In this document: positions 15,444 to 22,524 of the stretch, one piece after another
Layout of the letters: each line of letters begins with the position of its first letter
Numbering within the stretch: the stretch's first letter is position 1
Source: CAYUCJ01 sp049282265
GTDB lineage: Bacteria > Desulfobacterota > DSM-4660 > Desulfatiglandales > Desulfatiglandaceae
Length of the DNA stretch: 23,002 nucleotides
Direction: 5' to 3'
Assembly: GCA_049282265.1 (NCBI GenBank)
Contig: JBAPTR010000237.1
Coordinates: 1-23,002, forward strand
Position numbers and translations under genes: made by a program
The notes under the pieces: generated by a model
What the model was told of the DNA's origin: nothing
What the model saw: only the letters and a program-made list of their open reading frames with translations
Database searches by the model: none

Positions 15444-15604
15444 CTTTTTCAGACCCTTTCTAAACACTTCGGAGGGAATGGACGACTATTTGGGGTTTAG
15501 CGTAAATTCATAGAAGCGCATGGGGTTTGGGAGGCATAAACCCCAAATAGTCGTCCATGTCGGTGTCTGGTGCCAAGTGCACCATGAGAAAGGGGCTGAA
15601 AAAG
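15444..15604. repeat. Extended palindrome with 22-bp perfect inner arms
   Basis: Inner arms 15478-15499 and 15537-15558 are exact reverse complements over 22 bases (left arm begins ATGGACGACTATTTGGGG). Outer arms 15444-15461 and 15587-15604 match at 17 of 18 (CTTTTTCAGACCCTTTCT against its complement). The inner loop is 37 bases. A further 6-bp stem (TGGTGC/GCACCA) lies at 15568-15584. There is no T-run, so it is not a simple terminator. It could be a remnant of a small mobile repeat or a structured RNA. Confidence 0.8.
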
Positions 15605-15694
15605 ACCCTCACGCCCTGCTCCTTGACTCCGGCCGAAGAGACGACTTCCTTGGAAGCCATCATGGCTTTTTTACGAAACCGCCATCGCTTTTGC

Positions 15695-15725
15695 TTGACA
15701 AATCCCGGCCTGTATCCCTTATTAT
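15695..15725 (+). promoter_or_regulatory. Possible sigma70 promoter for the aminotransferase gene
   Basis: TTGACA at 15695-15700 is a perfect -35 box. TATTAT at 15720-15725 is a good -10 box but the spacer is 19 bases, slightly long. The start codon lies about 115 bases downstream. It sits immediately outside the hairpin-rich repeat. Confidence 0.45.
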
Positions 15726-15847
15726 GAACCTTCCAGCGCTTGAAAGAGGCAAACATACATTACAACTTTCTGCAATCCGGAAGAGATGTTTTGCCCCCCT
15801 TTTTGGAGGTGCAATGAAACATAATAGATTGCCATGGAGGAAGGCAA

Positions 15848-17167
15848 ATGTCAATCAATCCTATCGCTAAAGAACTGAACGAAATTATCAATCAAGGGAA
15901 CCCTCATCTTTATGAGATGTTGTCGGCAGTGGGCAAGGCCCTTTTCTTTCCCAAGGGTATCCTTTCCCAGGGTGCCGAGGCCAAGGAAAAGGCGTATCGC
16001 TTCAACGCAACCATCGGGATTGCTACTGAAAAAGGCAGCGCCATGCACCTGCCTCAGGTTATGTCCATGCTCAACGGCCTGAACCCTGAGGATTCACTGA
16101 CCTATGCGCCCTCTTTCGGCGTCCTAGCGCTCCGCAAGGCCTGGAAGGCGGCAATGTTGGAAAAAAATCCTTCCCTCTCAGGAAAGGCCGTCAGCCTGCC
16201 CATCGTCAGCCAGGCCCTAACCCATGGCCTCAGTGTTGTCTCGGACATGTGGGTTGATCCTGGTGATGCCATTATTCTTCCGGACAAGATGTGGGGGAAT
16301 TACGGCCTGATTTTCCAGGTGCGTCGTGGTGCGGAGATTGTTCAATACCCCCTCTTTGATTTCGGCGGAAAATTCAACCTTGGGGCGTTTGGGACCTGCC
16401 TTGAATCTGAGGCAAAAAAGAGGGATAAGCTTATTGTACTGCTAAATTTCCCTAATAATCCGACAGGATACACCATATCTCCCGAGGAAGGTTTGCGTAT
16501 TGGGAAAATCGTTCGAAACATAGCGGAGAACGGCACCAATGTGATCGTCGTAGCAGACGATGCCTACTTTGGCCTTTTCTACGACGACAAGTGCCTCAAG
16601 GAATCCATCTTTGCTACGATGACGGCCACTCACCCCCGACTCCTCTGCATCAAACTCGACGGGGCCACCAAAGAGGACTTTGTGTGGGGCCTGCGAGTAG
16701 GTTTTGTGACCTACGGGGCGCGGATTGAAGGTGAATCGCGACCGATTTATGAGGCCCTTGAGAAAAAAACAGCCGGTGCTGTCAGGGGTTCCATATCCAA
16801 TGCATCCCATCTGAGCCAGGAAATCGTGCTCAGGACCATGCAATCGGGAGACTACCACAGGCATAAGGAAGAAAAACTCCAGATCATGAAAGAACGGGCC
16901 GACGAGGTGAAGAGCGTCCTTTCCGATTCAAAATACGCCGGTGCATGGGAGGTCTACCCCTTTAATTCAGGCTATTTCATGTGCCTGAAGCTGAAGACCG
17001 TGGACGCGGAGACCCTCAGGGTTCATCTGCTTGACCGGTATGGTGTGGGTCTTATCTCTCTTGGAAAGACCGACCTCCGCGTTGCTTTTTCGTGCCTTGA
17101 AAAAGAGGACATCAAAGAACTATTCGACACAGTTTTCCAAGGTGTTCGAGATCTGCAGGAAAGCTGA
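15848..17167 (+). CDS. Class I/II (fold type I) PLP-dependent aminotransferase
   Basis: 439 residues, the only confident plus-strand gene. The start has a strong ribosome binding site (GGAGGAAGG). Visible PLP-site elements: NFPNNPTGY (200-208) with the conserved Asn, DDAYFG (237-242) with the Asp and Tyr that contact the cofactor, the putative Schiff-base Lys275 in KLDGATKED, and GLRVGF (281-286) for the phosphate- or carboxylate-binding Arg. The lysine context is DGATKED where SxSK is common. A long N-terminal part (1-60) precedes the usual SYAPSFGVLALRKAW-like region. It most resembles aspartate/aromatic-type transaminases, but I cannot name the amino acid used. It is divergently placed to typA and stands alone. 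Confidence 0.85.
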   Translation: MSINPIAKELNEIINQGNPHLYEMLSAVGKALFFPKGILSQGAEAKEKAYRFNATIGIATEKGSAMHLPQVMSMLNGLNPEDSLTYAPSFGVLALRKAWKAAMLEKNPSLSGKAVSLPIVSQALTHGLSVVSDMWVDPGDAIILPDKMWGNYGLIFQVRRGAEIVQYPLFDFGGKFNLGAFGTCLESEAKKRDKLIVLLNFPNNPTGYTISPEEGLRIGKIVRNIAENGTNVIVVADDAYFGLFYDDKCLKESIFATMTATHPRLLCIKLDGATKEDFVWGLRVGFVTYGARIEGESRPIYEALEKKTAGAVRGSISNASHLSQEIVLRTMQSGDYHRHKEEKLQIMKERADEVKSVLSDSKYAGAWEVYPFNSGYFMCLKLKTVDAETLRVHLLDRYGVGLISLGKTDLRVAFSCLEKEDIKELFDTVFQGVRDLQES

Positions 17168-17673
17168 AGCTCTCCATGGCCTTACGTCTTGAGCCTTTGG
17201 CATATTCCCGCCGGAAAGGAATGCACCGGCTCTCCAGTGGTTGTTTAATTTGTCTAAGTGATCGGAAAACATAAGGAACTTAGTCAGGGCCACGACGATC
17301 TTTTTTCAGACACGAGGGCTGTGTCACTCTGGCGTTGACCTGAGTTGCTCAGCAAGGCGTCCGGGGGACCCTTTGTACTTCCTATGCACCCCTGAAGTGT
17401 TCAATGAAGCCCCCCGAAGCGCGCCGGCCGCCCGCATCATCGATATGCGAGCTCAAAGCAAAGATGCGTTTTCGTGTCCTGAAAAAAGATCCCCGTGCCC
17501 CTTACTGTCGCCACTCCACTTATCTTCTGCAAACCGTCGCATAGCTCAAGGGAGGGACAGTGGAATCGTTTCTGAAAGGGAAAAGATCGGGAAGGTACTG
17601 GCCCTCACGTAGTGGATCGATGCATCTTTGTAGGTGTTATGATGTAATCAATACACAAGGTAAGAACTATCCA
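17168..17673. other. Intergenic region with a long-range inverted repeat
   Basis: The 506 bases lie between the ends of two convergent genes (aminotransferase and penicillin-binding protein). They hold an inverted repeat with arms at 17297-17315 and 17472-17491. A 79-codon plus-strand frame at 17373-17612 runs through the right arm, has no clear ribosome binding site, and resembles nothing I know; I do not count it. I see no classical terminator for either convergent gene. Confidence 0.5.
17297..17491. repeat. Inverted repeat with ~19-bp arms, 156-base interior
   Basis: The left arm GATCTTTTTTCAGACACGA (17297-17315) matches the reverse complement of 17472-17491 with one inserted G. Similarity continues weakly outward (GGGCCACGAC against GGGGCACGGG). 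Interior reads as non-coding. It may be the ends of a short decayed insertion. Confidence 0.6.
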
Positions 17674-20031
17674 TTACTGCCCGAAATCCATGTCAAACTG
17701 CAGAAACTGCCCCGACTTCGGGGACGAGGGTTTCGGGGTGTACGTCGTGGGCTGGGTTCCATCCTTAAAGGCCTGGAAAAGGGTCTCTTTTGAGTAAGGA
17801 CTGGCCAGGAGGCCGGTTTTGGCGTCTATCTTTGCAAATACGATTCCATCGGGAACCACAAAATCATTCACAGGCCTGTCCTTCAGTACCTGTGACATGA
17901 ATGAAAGCCAGATAGGACTGGCTGCGCGGGAGCCAGTCTCCCCTTTTCCCATGGATCGTCTGTCATCATAACCCACCCAAACCCCCGTGACCAGCTTGGG
18001 CGTGTAGCCCATAAACCAGGCGTCTCTCAGGTCATTTGTCGTTCCCGTTTTTCCGGCCGCGGGCCTTTTCAGTGCCTTGACTCGCCAACCCGTGCCCTCC
18101 TGAATGACGGCCTGGAGAAGATCGGTCATGATGTAGGCCGTCTCAGGGGAGATGACCCGTCTGGGCTGGGGTTCATTTTCCTCTATGTTTTGACCGTTTC
18201 GGTCGACGATCTTGTCAATGAACTGGGGCGTGATAAGCATGCCTTCATTAGCAAAGGCAGCATAGGCGCGTGTAAGTTCCATCAGTGAAACCCCGGATGA
18301 GCCAAGGGCCAGCGAAAGATCCGGGCTTAACTTCGACTCTATGCCCATTTTGTGGGCGTACTGAATGGCATAGTAAACGCCGATCTTTTTCAGGATTTTC
18401 ACCGTGATGACATTACGGGATTTGGCGAGTGCCGTCCTGAAAAGCGTCGGTCCGAAAAATTTCTCTTTATAGTTCTTTGGTTTCCAGTCTTCTTCGTCAG
18501 GGCCCGCATTGACGCCAATGTAGGGGGCATCCAGGATCAGCTGGGCGGGGTTCATGCCTTTGTCCAGTGCCGCGGCATAGATGAGGGGCTTAAAGGCGGA
18601 TCCCGGCTGACGGCGAGATTGAATGGCGCGATTGAACTGGCTGATATAGAAGTCCCTTCCTCCCAGCAAGCTCTTTATTCTCCCTGTGGCGGGGTCCATG
18701 CAGATCAGGCCACTCTGCCCTTCCGGCTCCTGGGCAAGAGAGACCACCCAGGCATAAGGGGGATCTCCCGGCCGCTCAAGACGCACAAGGATGACATCTC
18801 CCGCATGTAGCACCCTGGAGGGTATTTTCACTGTCACGGCATAGTAAGGCACTTTCGGATTCGGCTTTCTCGCCCATTTCATGAAAGAGAGGGGCAACAG
18901 GCATTTCAGCCTGCCAATCCTGATAATGGTCTCGGCATGCTCATCATCAACCTTTTCCACCAAAGCCTCCACTTGTGTGCCGGTTGAAAGAGGTTTTTCT
19001 GCACGTTGGATTTCCGTTTTTTCAAGGAATGAGGCGATCTCCTCATCACTCTTAAGCTGCCTGAGGGGCCCCCGGTACCCTTCCCTCCGGTCCAGCTCCA
19101 TCAGGCCTTTGTTGAGGGCGTCCCTGGCGGCCGTCTGCATTTTCAAGTTCAGGGTTGTATAGACCTTGAGGCCGCCACGGTAAAGAACATCTCGGCCGTA
19201 TTTCCCTAGGAGGTACTTTCTTATGTGCTCAGAAAAAAAAGGAGCCTTCTTGAAGGTATCTTCCTGCTCTTTCATGAGAGAGAGTGGTTCCTCGAGGGCC
19301 TCCCGCATTTGTTGGTCTGTGATGTAACCGGCCTCGAGCATTCTTTTCAGGACATAGTGTTGCCTGCTCTTGGCCTTTTCAAAATGTTGCAGGGGAGAGT
19401 AGCGCGAAGGCGCTTGGGGCAACCCTGCGAGGACTGCCGATTCCGCCAGATCCAGGTCTTTTGAAGACTTGCCAAAATAGGTCCGTGCAGCAGCCTCCAC
19501 CCCGTAGGCGCCCTGCCCGAGGTAGATCTGGTTGAGGTAAAGAAACAGGATGCGCTCTTTTGAAAAGTTCCTTTCGATCTGCATGGACAGAATGGCTTCT
19601 CTGACCTTTCTCCGATAGGTCTTCTTTGTATTCTTGAGGAGTAATGATTTGGTGACCTGCTGAGTGATTGTGCTTCCACCCTGTTCAATCTTCCCCGCCT
19701 CCAGGTTCTTGATAAACGCACGAATAATGCCCTGAAAATCAAGTCCCTCGTGTTCATAGAAACGGGAATCTTCAGCAGCCACAAAAGCGTGAACCAGGTT
19801 TTCGGGAAGGTCCTCAAGGGGGACCAAGAATCTCTTTTCATCCCAGAAACGCCCGATTACCTCTCCGTCTTCGCTTAATATCTCTGTGACGATGGGCGGG
19901 CGGTACTCCCTGAGCGATCCGATATAAGGAAGATTGCTCGACCACAGATACCAGAAGATTCCCGCAGTACACAGACCCAGAAAAGCCATGGAAGAAAAAA
20001 ACCACAGGAGAATCTTCAGGAAGGTTTTCAA
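17674..20031 (-). CDS. Class A penicillin-binding protein (PBP1A-type transglycosylase/transpeptidase)
   Basis: 785 residues. Bifunctional peptidoglycan synthase anchored in the inner membrane with the enzyme domains in the periplasm. Residues ~7-30 are the membrane anchor. The GT51 glycosyltransferase domain (~55-235) has EDSRFYEHEGLD with catalytic Glu87, and QGGSTITQQ (117-125). An OB-like region (~345-430) follows. The transpeptidase domain has Ser478-x-x-Lys481 (GSAFKP), SRN (538-540) and KTGTT (661-665). The start is TTG at 20031, overlapping the TGA of the comM remnant upstream (TTGA), so the two were translationally coupled; an internal Met15 would cut the anchor. The C-terminal tail is short and proline-rich (TYTPKPSSPKSG). 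Confidence 0.95.
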   Translation of the reverse strand: MKTFLKILLWFFSSMAFLGLCTAGIFWYLWSSNLPYIGSLREYRPPIVTEILSEDGEVIGRFWDEKRFLVPLEDLPENLVHAFVAAEDSRFYEHEGLDFQGIIRAFIKNLEAGKIEQGGSTITQQVTKSLLLKNTKKTYRRKVREAILSMQIERNFSKERILFLYLNQIYLGQGAYGVEAAARTYFGKSSKDLDLAESAVLAGLPQAPSRYSPLQHFEKAKSRQHYVLKRMLEAGYITDQQMREALEEPLSLMKEQEDTFKKAPFFSEHIRKYLLGKYGRDVLYRGGLKVYTTLNLKMQTAARDALNKGLMELDRREGYRGPLRQLKSDEEIASFLEKTEIQRAEKPLSTGTQVEALVEKVDDEHAETIIRIGRLKCLLPLSFMKWARKPNPKVPYYAVTVKIPSRVLHAGDVILVRLERPGDPPYAWVVSLAQEPEGQSGLICMDPATGRIKSLLGGRDFYISQFNRAIQSRRQPGSAFKPLIYAAALDKGMNPAQLILDAPYIGVNAGPDEEDWKPKNYKEKFFGPTLFRTALAKSRNVITVKILKKIGVYYAIQYAHKMGIESKLSPDLSLALGSSGVSLMELTRAYAAFANEGMLITPQFIDKIVDRNGQNIEENEPQPRRVISPETAYIMTDLLQAVIQEGTGWRVKALKRPAAGKTGTTNDLRDAWFMGYTPKLVTGVWVGYDDRRSMGKGETGSRAASPIWLSFMSQVLKDRPVNDFVVPDGIVFAKIDAKTGLLASPYSKETLFQAFKDGTQPTTYTPKPSSPKSGQFLQFDMDFGQ

Positions 20032-20513
20032 TGCACTTTTCTCCGATCAAGCGTCCTGTATTGAATGGCCTCGGCCACGTGGGCCTCGGTGATTTCATCG
20101 CACATCTCTAGATCGGCAATGGTCCTGGAAATCTTGAGGATGCGGGCATGGGCCCTTGCGCTGAGGCCAAACCGGTCCATGGCCTTTTCGAGGAGTGAGC
20201 CTGAACTCTCATTGATCCTGCAAAGCCGTTTGATTTGCCTGCTGTTCATTCCCGCATTGGTGTAGTTTTTTGAACCGCTGAAACGTAGTGCCTGGATCCG
20301 TCGAGCTCCCATGACCCTTTCAAGAATTTCCCTTGAGGATGTTCCGTCATTTTTTGATGCGAGATCCTTGTAGGGAACCGCCGGGACCTCGAGGTGCAAA
20401 TCGATGCGATCCATAAGGGGACCGGAAATTTTGGATCGATATCTCCTTATCTGGGACAGGGAGCAGGCGCATTCGCGTTTGGGATCCCCCAGAAAACCGC
20501 AGGGACATAGGTT
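20028..20513 (-). pseudogene. comM: comM/yifB-type Mg-chelatase-like ATPase, C-terminal remnant cut by an integrated element
   Basis: ComM proteins are ~500-residue AAA+ helicase-like ATPases that aid branch migration during natural transformation. Only the last ~160 residues are here, from NLCPCGFLGDPKRECACSLS through RYRSKISGPLMDRIDLHLEV and the C-terminal Mg-chelatase helical domain to RKVH. The usual motif is NPCPCG; here it reads NLCPCG, and everything before the Asn is not ComM-like. The break coincides with the end of a serine recombinase gene in another frame, so integration has removed the N-terminal part to the far side of the element, beyond the window. An in-frame ATG at 20543 lies in element DNA (MALYLLKKSP) and may still allow a short product. 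The remnant overlaps the penicillin-binding protein start by three bases. Confidence 0.85.
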
Positions 20514-21972
20514 CGGTGACTTTTTCAAAAGATATAACGCCATATACTACCTCTACTTCTCTCTTGGCCTCATTATAGGTCAAGCTCGAAAGCATCGCTT
20601 TCACGAATGCGATTTTTTCCTTGTTCAGCATTTGTTTCCATAGCGTTGGAAGTGTCGATATAGATGCAATAATTTCTCTTGTGTTGATATCTCCTACTTT
20701 CAAAAAGTCTATTTCTCCTTGGATGCGGCTAACCTCGTTCTTCATTGAACTGATTCTTCCACGCAATTCATGGTATTTTTCTGTAAAATCATTCTTGGAT
20801 ATTACTCCGTCAGCAAATATGTCCATGAGCTTGCTAAGCCTATTCGTACTCTTGGAGATCTCTTTCTTAAGCCTCTCTAACTCATTCTCTTTATCAATCA
20901 ATTTGGCCCTTTTGTTCTTTAACTCATGAACAATGGTATCAGTTTTTAGAACGAGATGCTTGAGCCCACCCAAAAACGCCTCATCAAGCTCATTTTCATC
21001 AACCTTTGAGTGACAAAATCTACAAACATAACGCGGGACTTGTGAAGAATCTTTTTTTACAGTATAAGCATAATACATCTTTGAGCCACATTTTTTGCAC
21101 TTAACAAGTCCACCGAAAGGGTAACCACTTTCACGCGGAGGCGGATTAGTGTTTCTCTCTTTCAGAACCACTTGGCACTCCCTCCATAAGCGCTCAGAAA
21201 CTATCGTGGGCACCTCCTGAATAATCCATTCATCGGCGGACTTTCTTTCCCATCGTTGACCATTTCCAAGGCTCCTCGTGGAATTGACTATCCGCTTCCC
21301 CTTGTAAGCGGGGTTGTTCAAGATTCTCAATAAGGTCGTATGAGTAATCTTGTTCCCTTTTAGACTATATCCCTGTCCCGTAAGATGTCTAATGGTTCGC
21401 TTTACGTTTCTGAAGTTTTTGAAGGTCTCAAATATCAACTTGATAACCGGTGCTACCTCATCGTCAATTTCAAGCCTTTTGTCGACCCATTTGTAACCAT
21501 AAGGCGCCTTTCCACCGAGAGATTTCCCCATTTTGGCTCTGACAATAACAGATGCCTTTACCCTTTCAGAGATTTCTTCTCTCTCCCATTCTGCCAGTGC
21601 ACCGGTAAATGTGAATAGAAGCTTACCAGCCGGAGTAGACGTGTCTATGCTTTCCTGGAGTGAAATGAGGTGTGCATCATGTTTGCGGAAGTAATCAGAC
21701 AGTTCAAGTAATTCTCTAACGTTTCGTGTGAATCGTCCAATTTTTGAAAATATCAATCCATCAATTGTTTTGCTAGAAACATGGTCCAACATCCGTTTCG
21801 TTTCAGGGTGATCAATGATGGATTTGCCGGACACGCCAGAAAGATCATATTTTTCCACTACCTCCCAGCCCTTGGCCTTGGCATACATCCTGGCTCTTTC
21901 TTCGTGGTGCATTGGGCTTTCGCCTTGAGCCTGATCCAGTGTCGATACTCGTATCCAGATTCCTACTTTCAT
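20347..21972 (-). CDS. Large serine recombinase (site-specific integrase)
   Basis: 541 residues. Catalyses insertion and excision through a Ser-DNA intermediate. Residues 1-145 are the resolvase catalytic domain with nucleophile Ser10 (IWIRVSTLDQAQ) and the arginine-bearing SKIGRFTRNVRELL (76-89) and EWEREEISERVKAS (128-141). Residues ~155-270 are the recombinase DNA-binding domain (APYGYKWV, ILNNPAYKGK). A zinc ribbon follows with Cys292, Cys295, Cys317 and Cys320. Residues ~345-425 are a predicted coiled coil, rich in Lys, Glu and Leu, of the kind that governs integration direction. About residue 488 the gene crosses the attachment site, so the last ~53 residues (from MSLRFSGGSQTR) are translated from host comM in another frame and are not part of the family. 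The start is ATG at 21972, with a weak GAGAG upstream. The gene is AT-rich compared with its neighbours. Confidence 0.93.
   Translation of the reverse strand: MKVGIWIRVSTLDQAQGESPMHHEERARMYAKAKGWEVVEKYDLSGVSGKSIIDHPETKRMLDHVSSKTIDGLIFSKIGRFTRNVRELLELSDYFRKHDAHLISLQESIDTSTPAGKLLFTFTGALAEWEREEISERVKASVIVRAKMGKSLGGKAPYGYKWVDKRLEIDDEVAPVIKLIFETFKNFRNVKRTIRHLTGQGYSLKGNKITHTTLLRILNNPAYKGKRIVNSTRSLGNGQRWERKSADEWIIQEVPTIVSERLWRECQVVLKERNTNPPPRESGYPFGGLVKCKKCGSKMYYAYTVKKDSSQVPRYVCRFCHSKVDENELDEAFLGGLKHLVLKTDTIVHELKNKRAKLIDKENELERLKKEISKSTNRLSKLMDIFADGVISKNDFTEKYHELRGRISSMKNEVSRIQGEIDFLKVGDINTREIIASISTLPTLWKQMLNKEKIAFVKAMLSSLTYNEAKREVEVVYGVISFEKVTEPMSLRFSGGSQTRMRLLPVPDKEISIQNFRSPYGSHRFAPRGPGGSLQGSRIKK
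20500..20515. other. Attachment-site junction (element end inside comM)
   Basis: On the minus strand, element sequence ending AAAGTCACCG gives way to comM sequence TGTCCCTGCGGTTTTCTGG. The comM frame reads Asn-Leu-Cys-Pro-Cys-Gly where Asn-Pro-Cys-Pro-Cys-Gly is expected, so the crossover lies within about 20503-20513. The exact core bases need the other junction or an unoccupied comM from a relative. Confidence 0.7.
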
Positions 21973-22105
21973 CTCTCACAACTCTACTTACTACGTTCAA
22001 GATCAGTTTATGGATGAACTCGTGCCTTACCTCGGCATCTATACACTGAGCTACCGAATACCTTACCCGTAGGGGCTTTCTTTTGTTATTTTTTTCCCCG
22101 GCCAT
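21845..22105 (-). CDS. Possible small protein overlapping the recombinase start
   Basis: An 86-codon frame, of which the first ~45 residues (MAGEKNNKRKPLRVRYSVAQ, then DAEVRHEFIHKLILNVVSRV) lie before the recombinase ATG and look like a basic, helix-forming small protein. The remaining codons overlap the recombinase gene in another frame and turn low-complexity and basic, as a shadow frame would. I see no ribosome binding site before the ATG at 22105. It may be an accessory protein of the element or a chance frame; I do not recognise it. Confidence 0.3.
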   Translation of the reverse strand: MAGEKNNKRKPLRVRYSVAQCIDAEVRHEFIHKLILNVVSRVVRDESRNLDTSIDTGSGSRRKPNAPRRKSQDVCQGQGLGGSGKI

Positions 22106-22313
22106 ATATTATTATATATAGTCGGAAACTCAACTTTTCTTTTGGCTGACAGTCTGCTCTTGCTTCCAGGCCAAAAGAGCAATTCTCTCTAACTTATTTT
22201 CTCAAGCTTTGTTTCCACAGCTCCGCCACTCGCTCTTCGGCCTCATACAGGATGTATTTCTAATAAGTTATACCATATTTATAAAATATTTTGTGCATAT
22301 CGCTGATGGAATC

Positions 22314-22431
22314 GTAAAAAGTGCGTCCCTAACTTTTTACTCACGGAAACCGAAAAGTGTGATTTTCGGCTTCCTTACAAAGCAATGAGTTGGGATGCAC
22401 CCCATTGATTTGAGTGCCCGTCCATGGGCAC
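22314..22431. repeat. Cluster of hairpins
   Basis: GTAAAAAGT (22314-22322) and ACTTTTTAC (22332-22340) are perfect inverted copies. GGAAaCCGAAAA (22345-22356) pairs with TTTTCGGcTTCC (22363-22374) with one mismatch. GTGCGTCCCTAACT (22321-22334) can alternatively pair with AGTTGGGATGCAC (22388-22400). GTGCCC/GGGCAC forms a further hairpin at 22414-22431. The mutually exclusive first and third pairings are notable. None has a T-run. Confidence 0.7.
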
Positions 22432-22468
22432 GATGATGGTTTCTAAGGAACTCATGATATTAATTAAG

Positions 22469-22524
22469 TTCGTTTCTCATAGGATGCCGCGAAGTGGCAT
22501 AAATCAGCTTTTTACGAAGTCATC
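22469..22524 (-). repeat. Dispersed repeat, copy B
   Basis: Reading minus, begins GATGACTTCGTAAAAAGCTG and ends CCTATGAGAAACGAA. It is the inverted partner of 15369-15423. Its outer end (TGATGACTTCGTAAAAAG) also resembles, in inverted orientation, TGATGGAATCGTAAAAAG at 22304-22321, so copy B and the hairpin cluster may be one ~225-base element with terminal inverted repeats. Confidence 0.7.

Larger units (their letters stand above)
15305..15847. other. Hairpin-rich non-coding region between typA and the aminotransferase gene
   Basis: The 543 bases hold the typA upstream region (15305-15365), a 55-base repeat shared with 22469-22524, an extended palindrome (15444-15604), small perfect hairpins at 15568-15584 and 15654-15668, and a promoter candidate for the aminotransferase gene (15695-15725). 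The open frames here read straight through the palindrome arms and lack ribosome binding sites, so I call no gene. Confidence 0.6.

Noticed and set aside
15478..15558. Palindrome as a Rho-independent terminator
   Set aside because: Loop of 37 bases and no T-run after either arm; it also lies upstream of both flanking genes, which are divergent.
15508..15756. 82-codon minus-strand frame in the typA-aminotransferase gap
   Set aside because: It reads through one arm of the perfect palindrome, overlaps another frame on plus, lacks a ribosome binding site and resembles no protein I know.
17373..17612. 79-codon plus-strand frame after the aminotransferase gene
   Set aside because: It spans one arm of an inverted repeat, has no clear start signal, and its composition (many Arg, Pro, Ser) looks like chance in GC-rich DNA.
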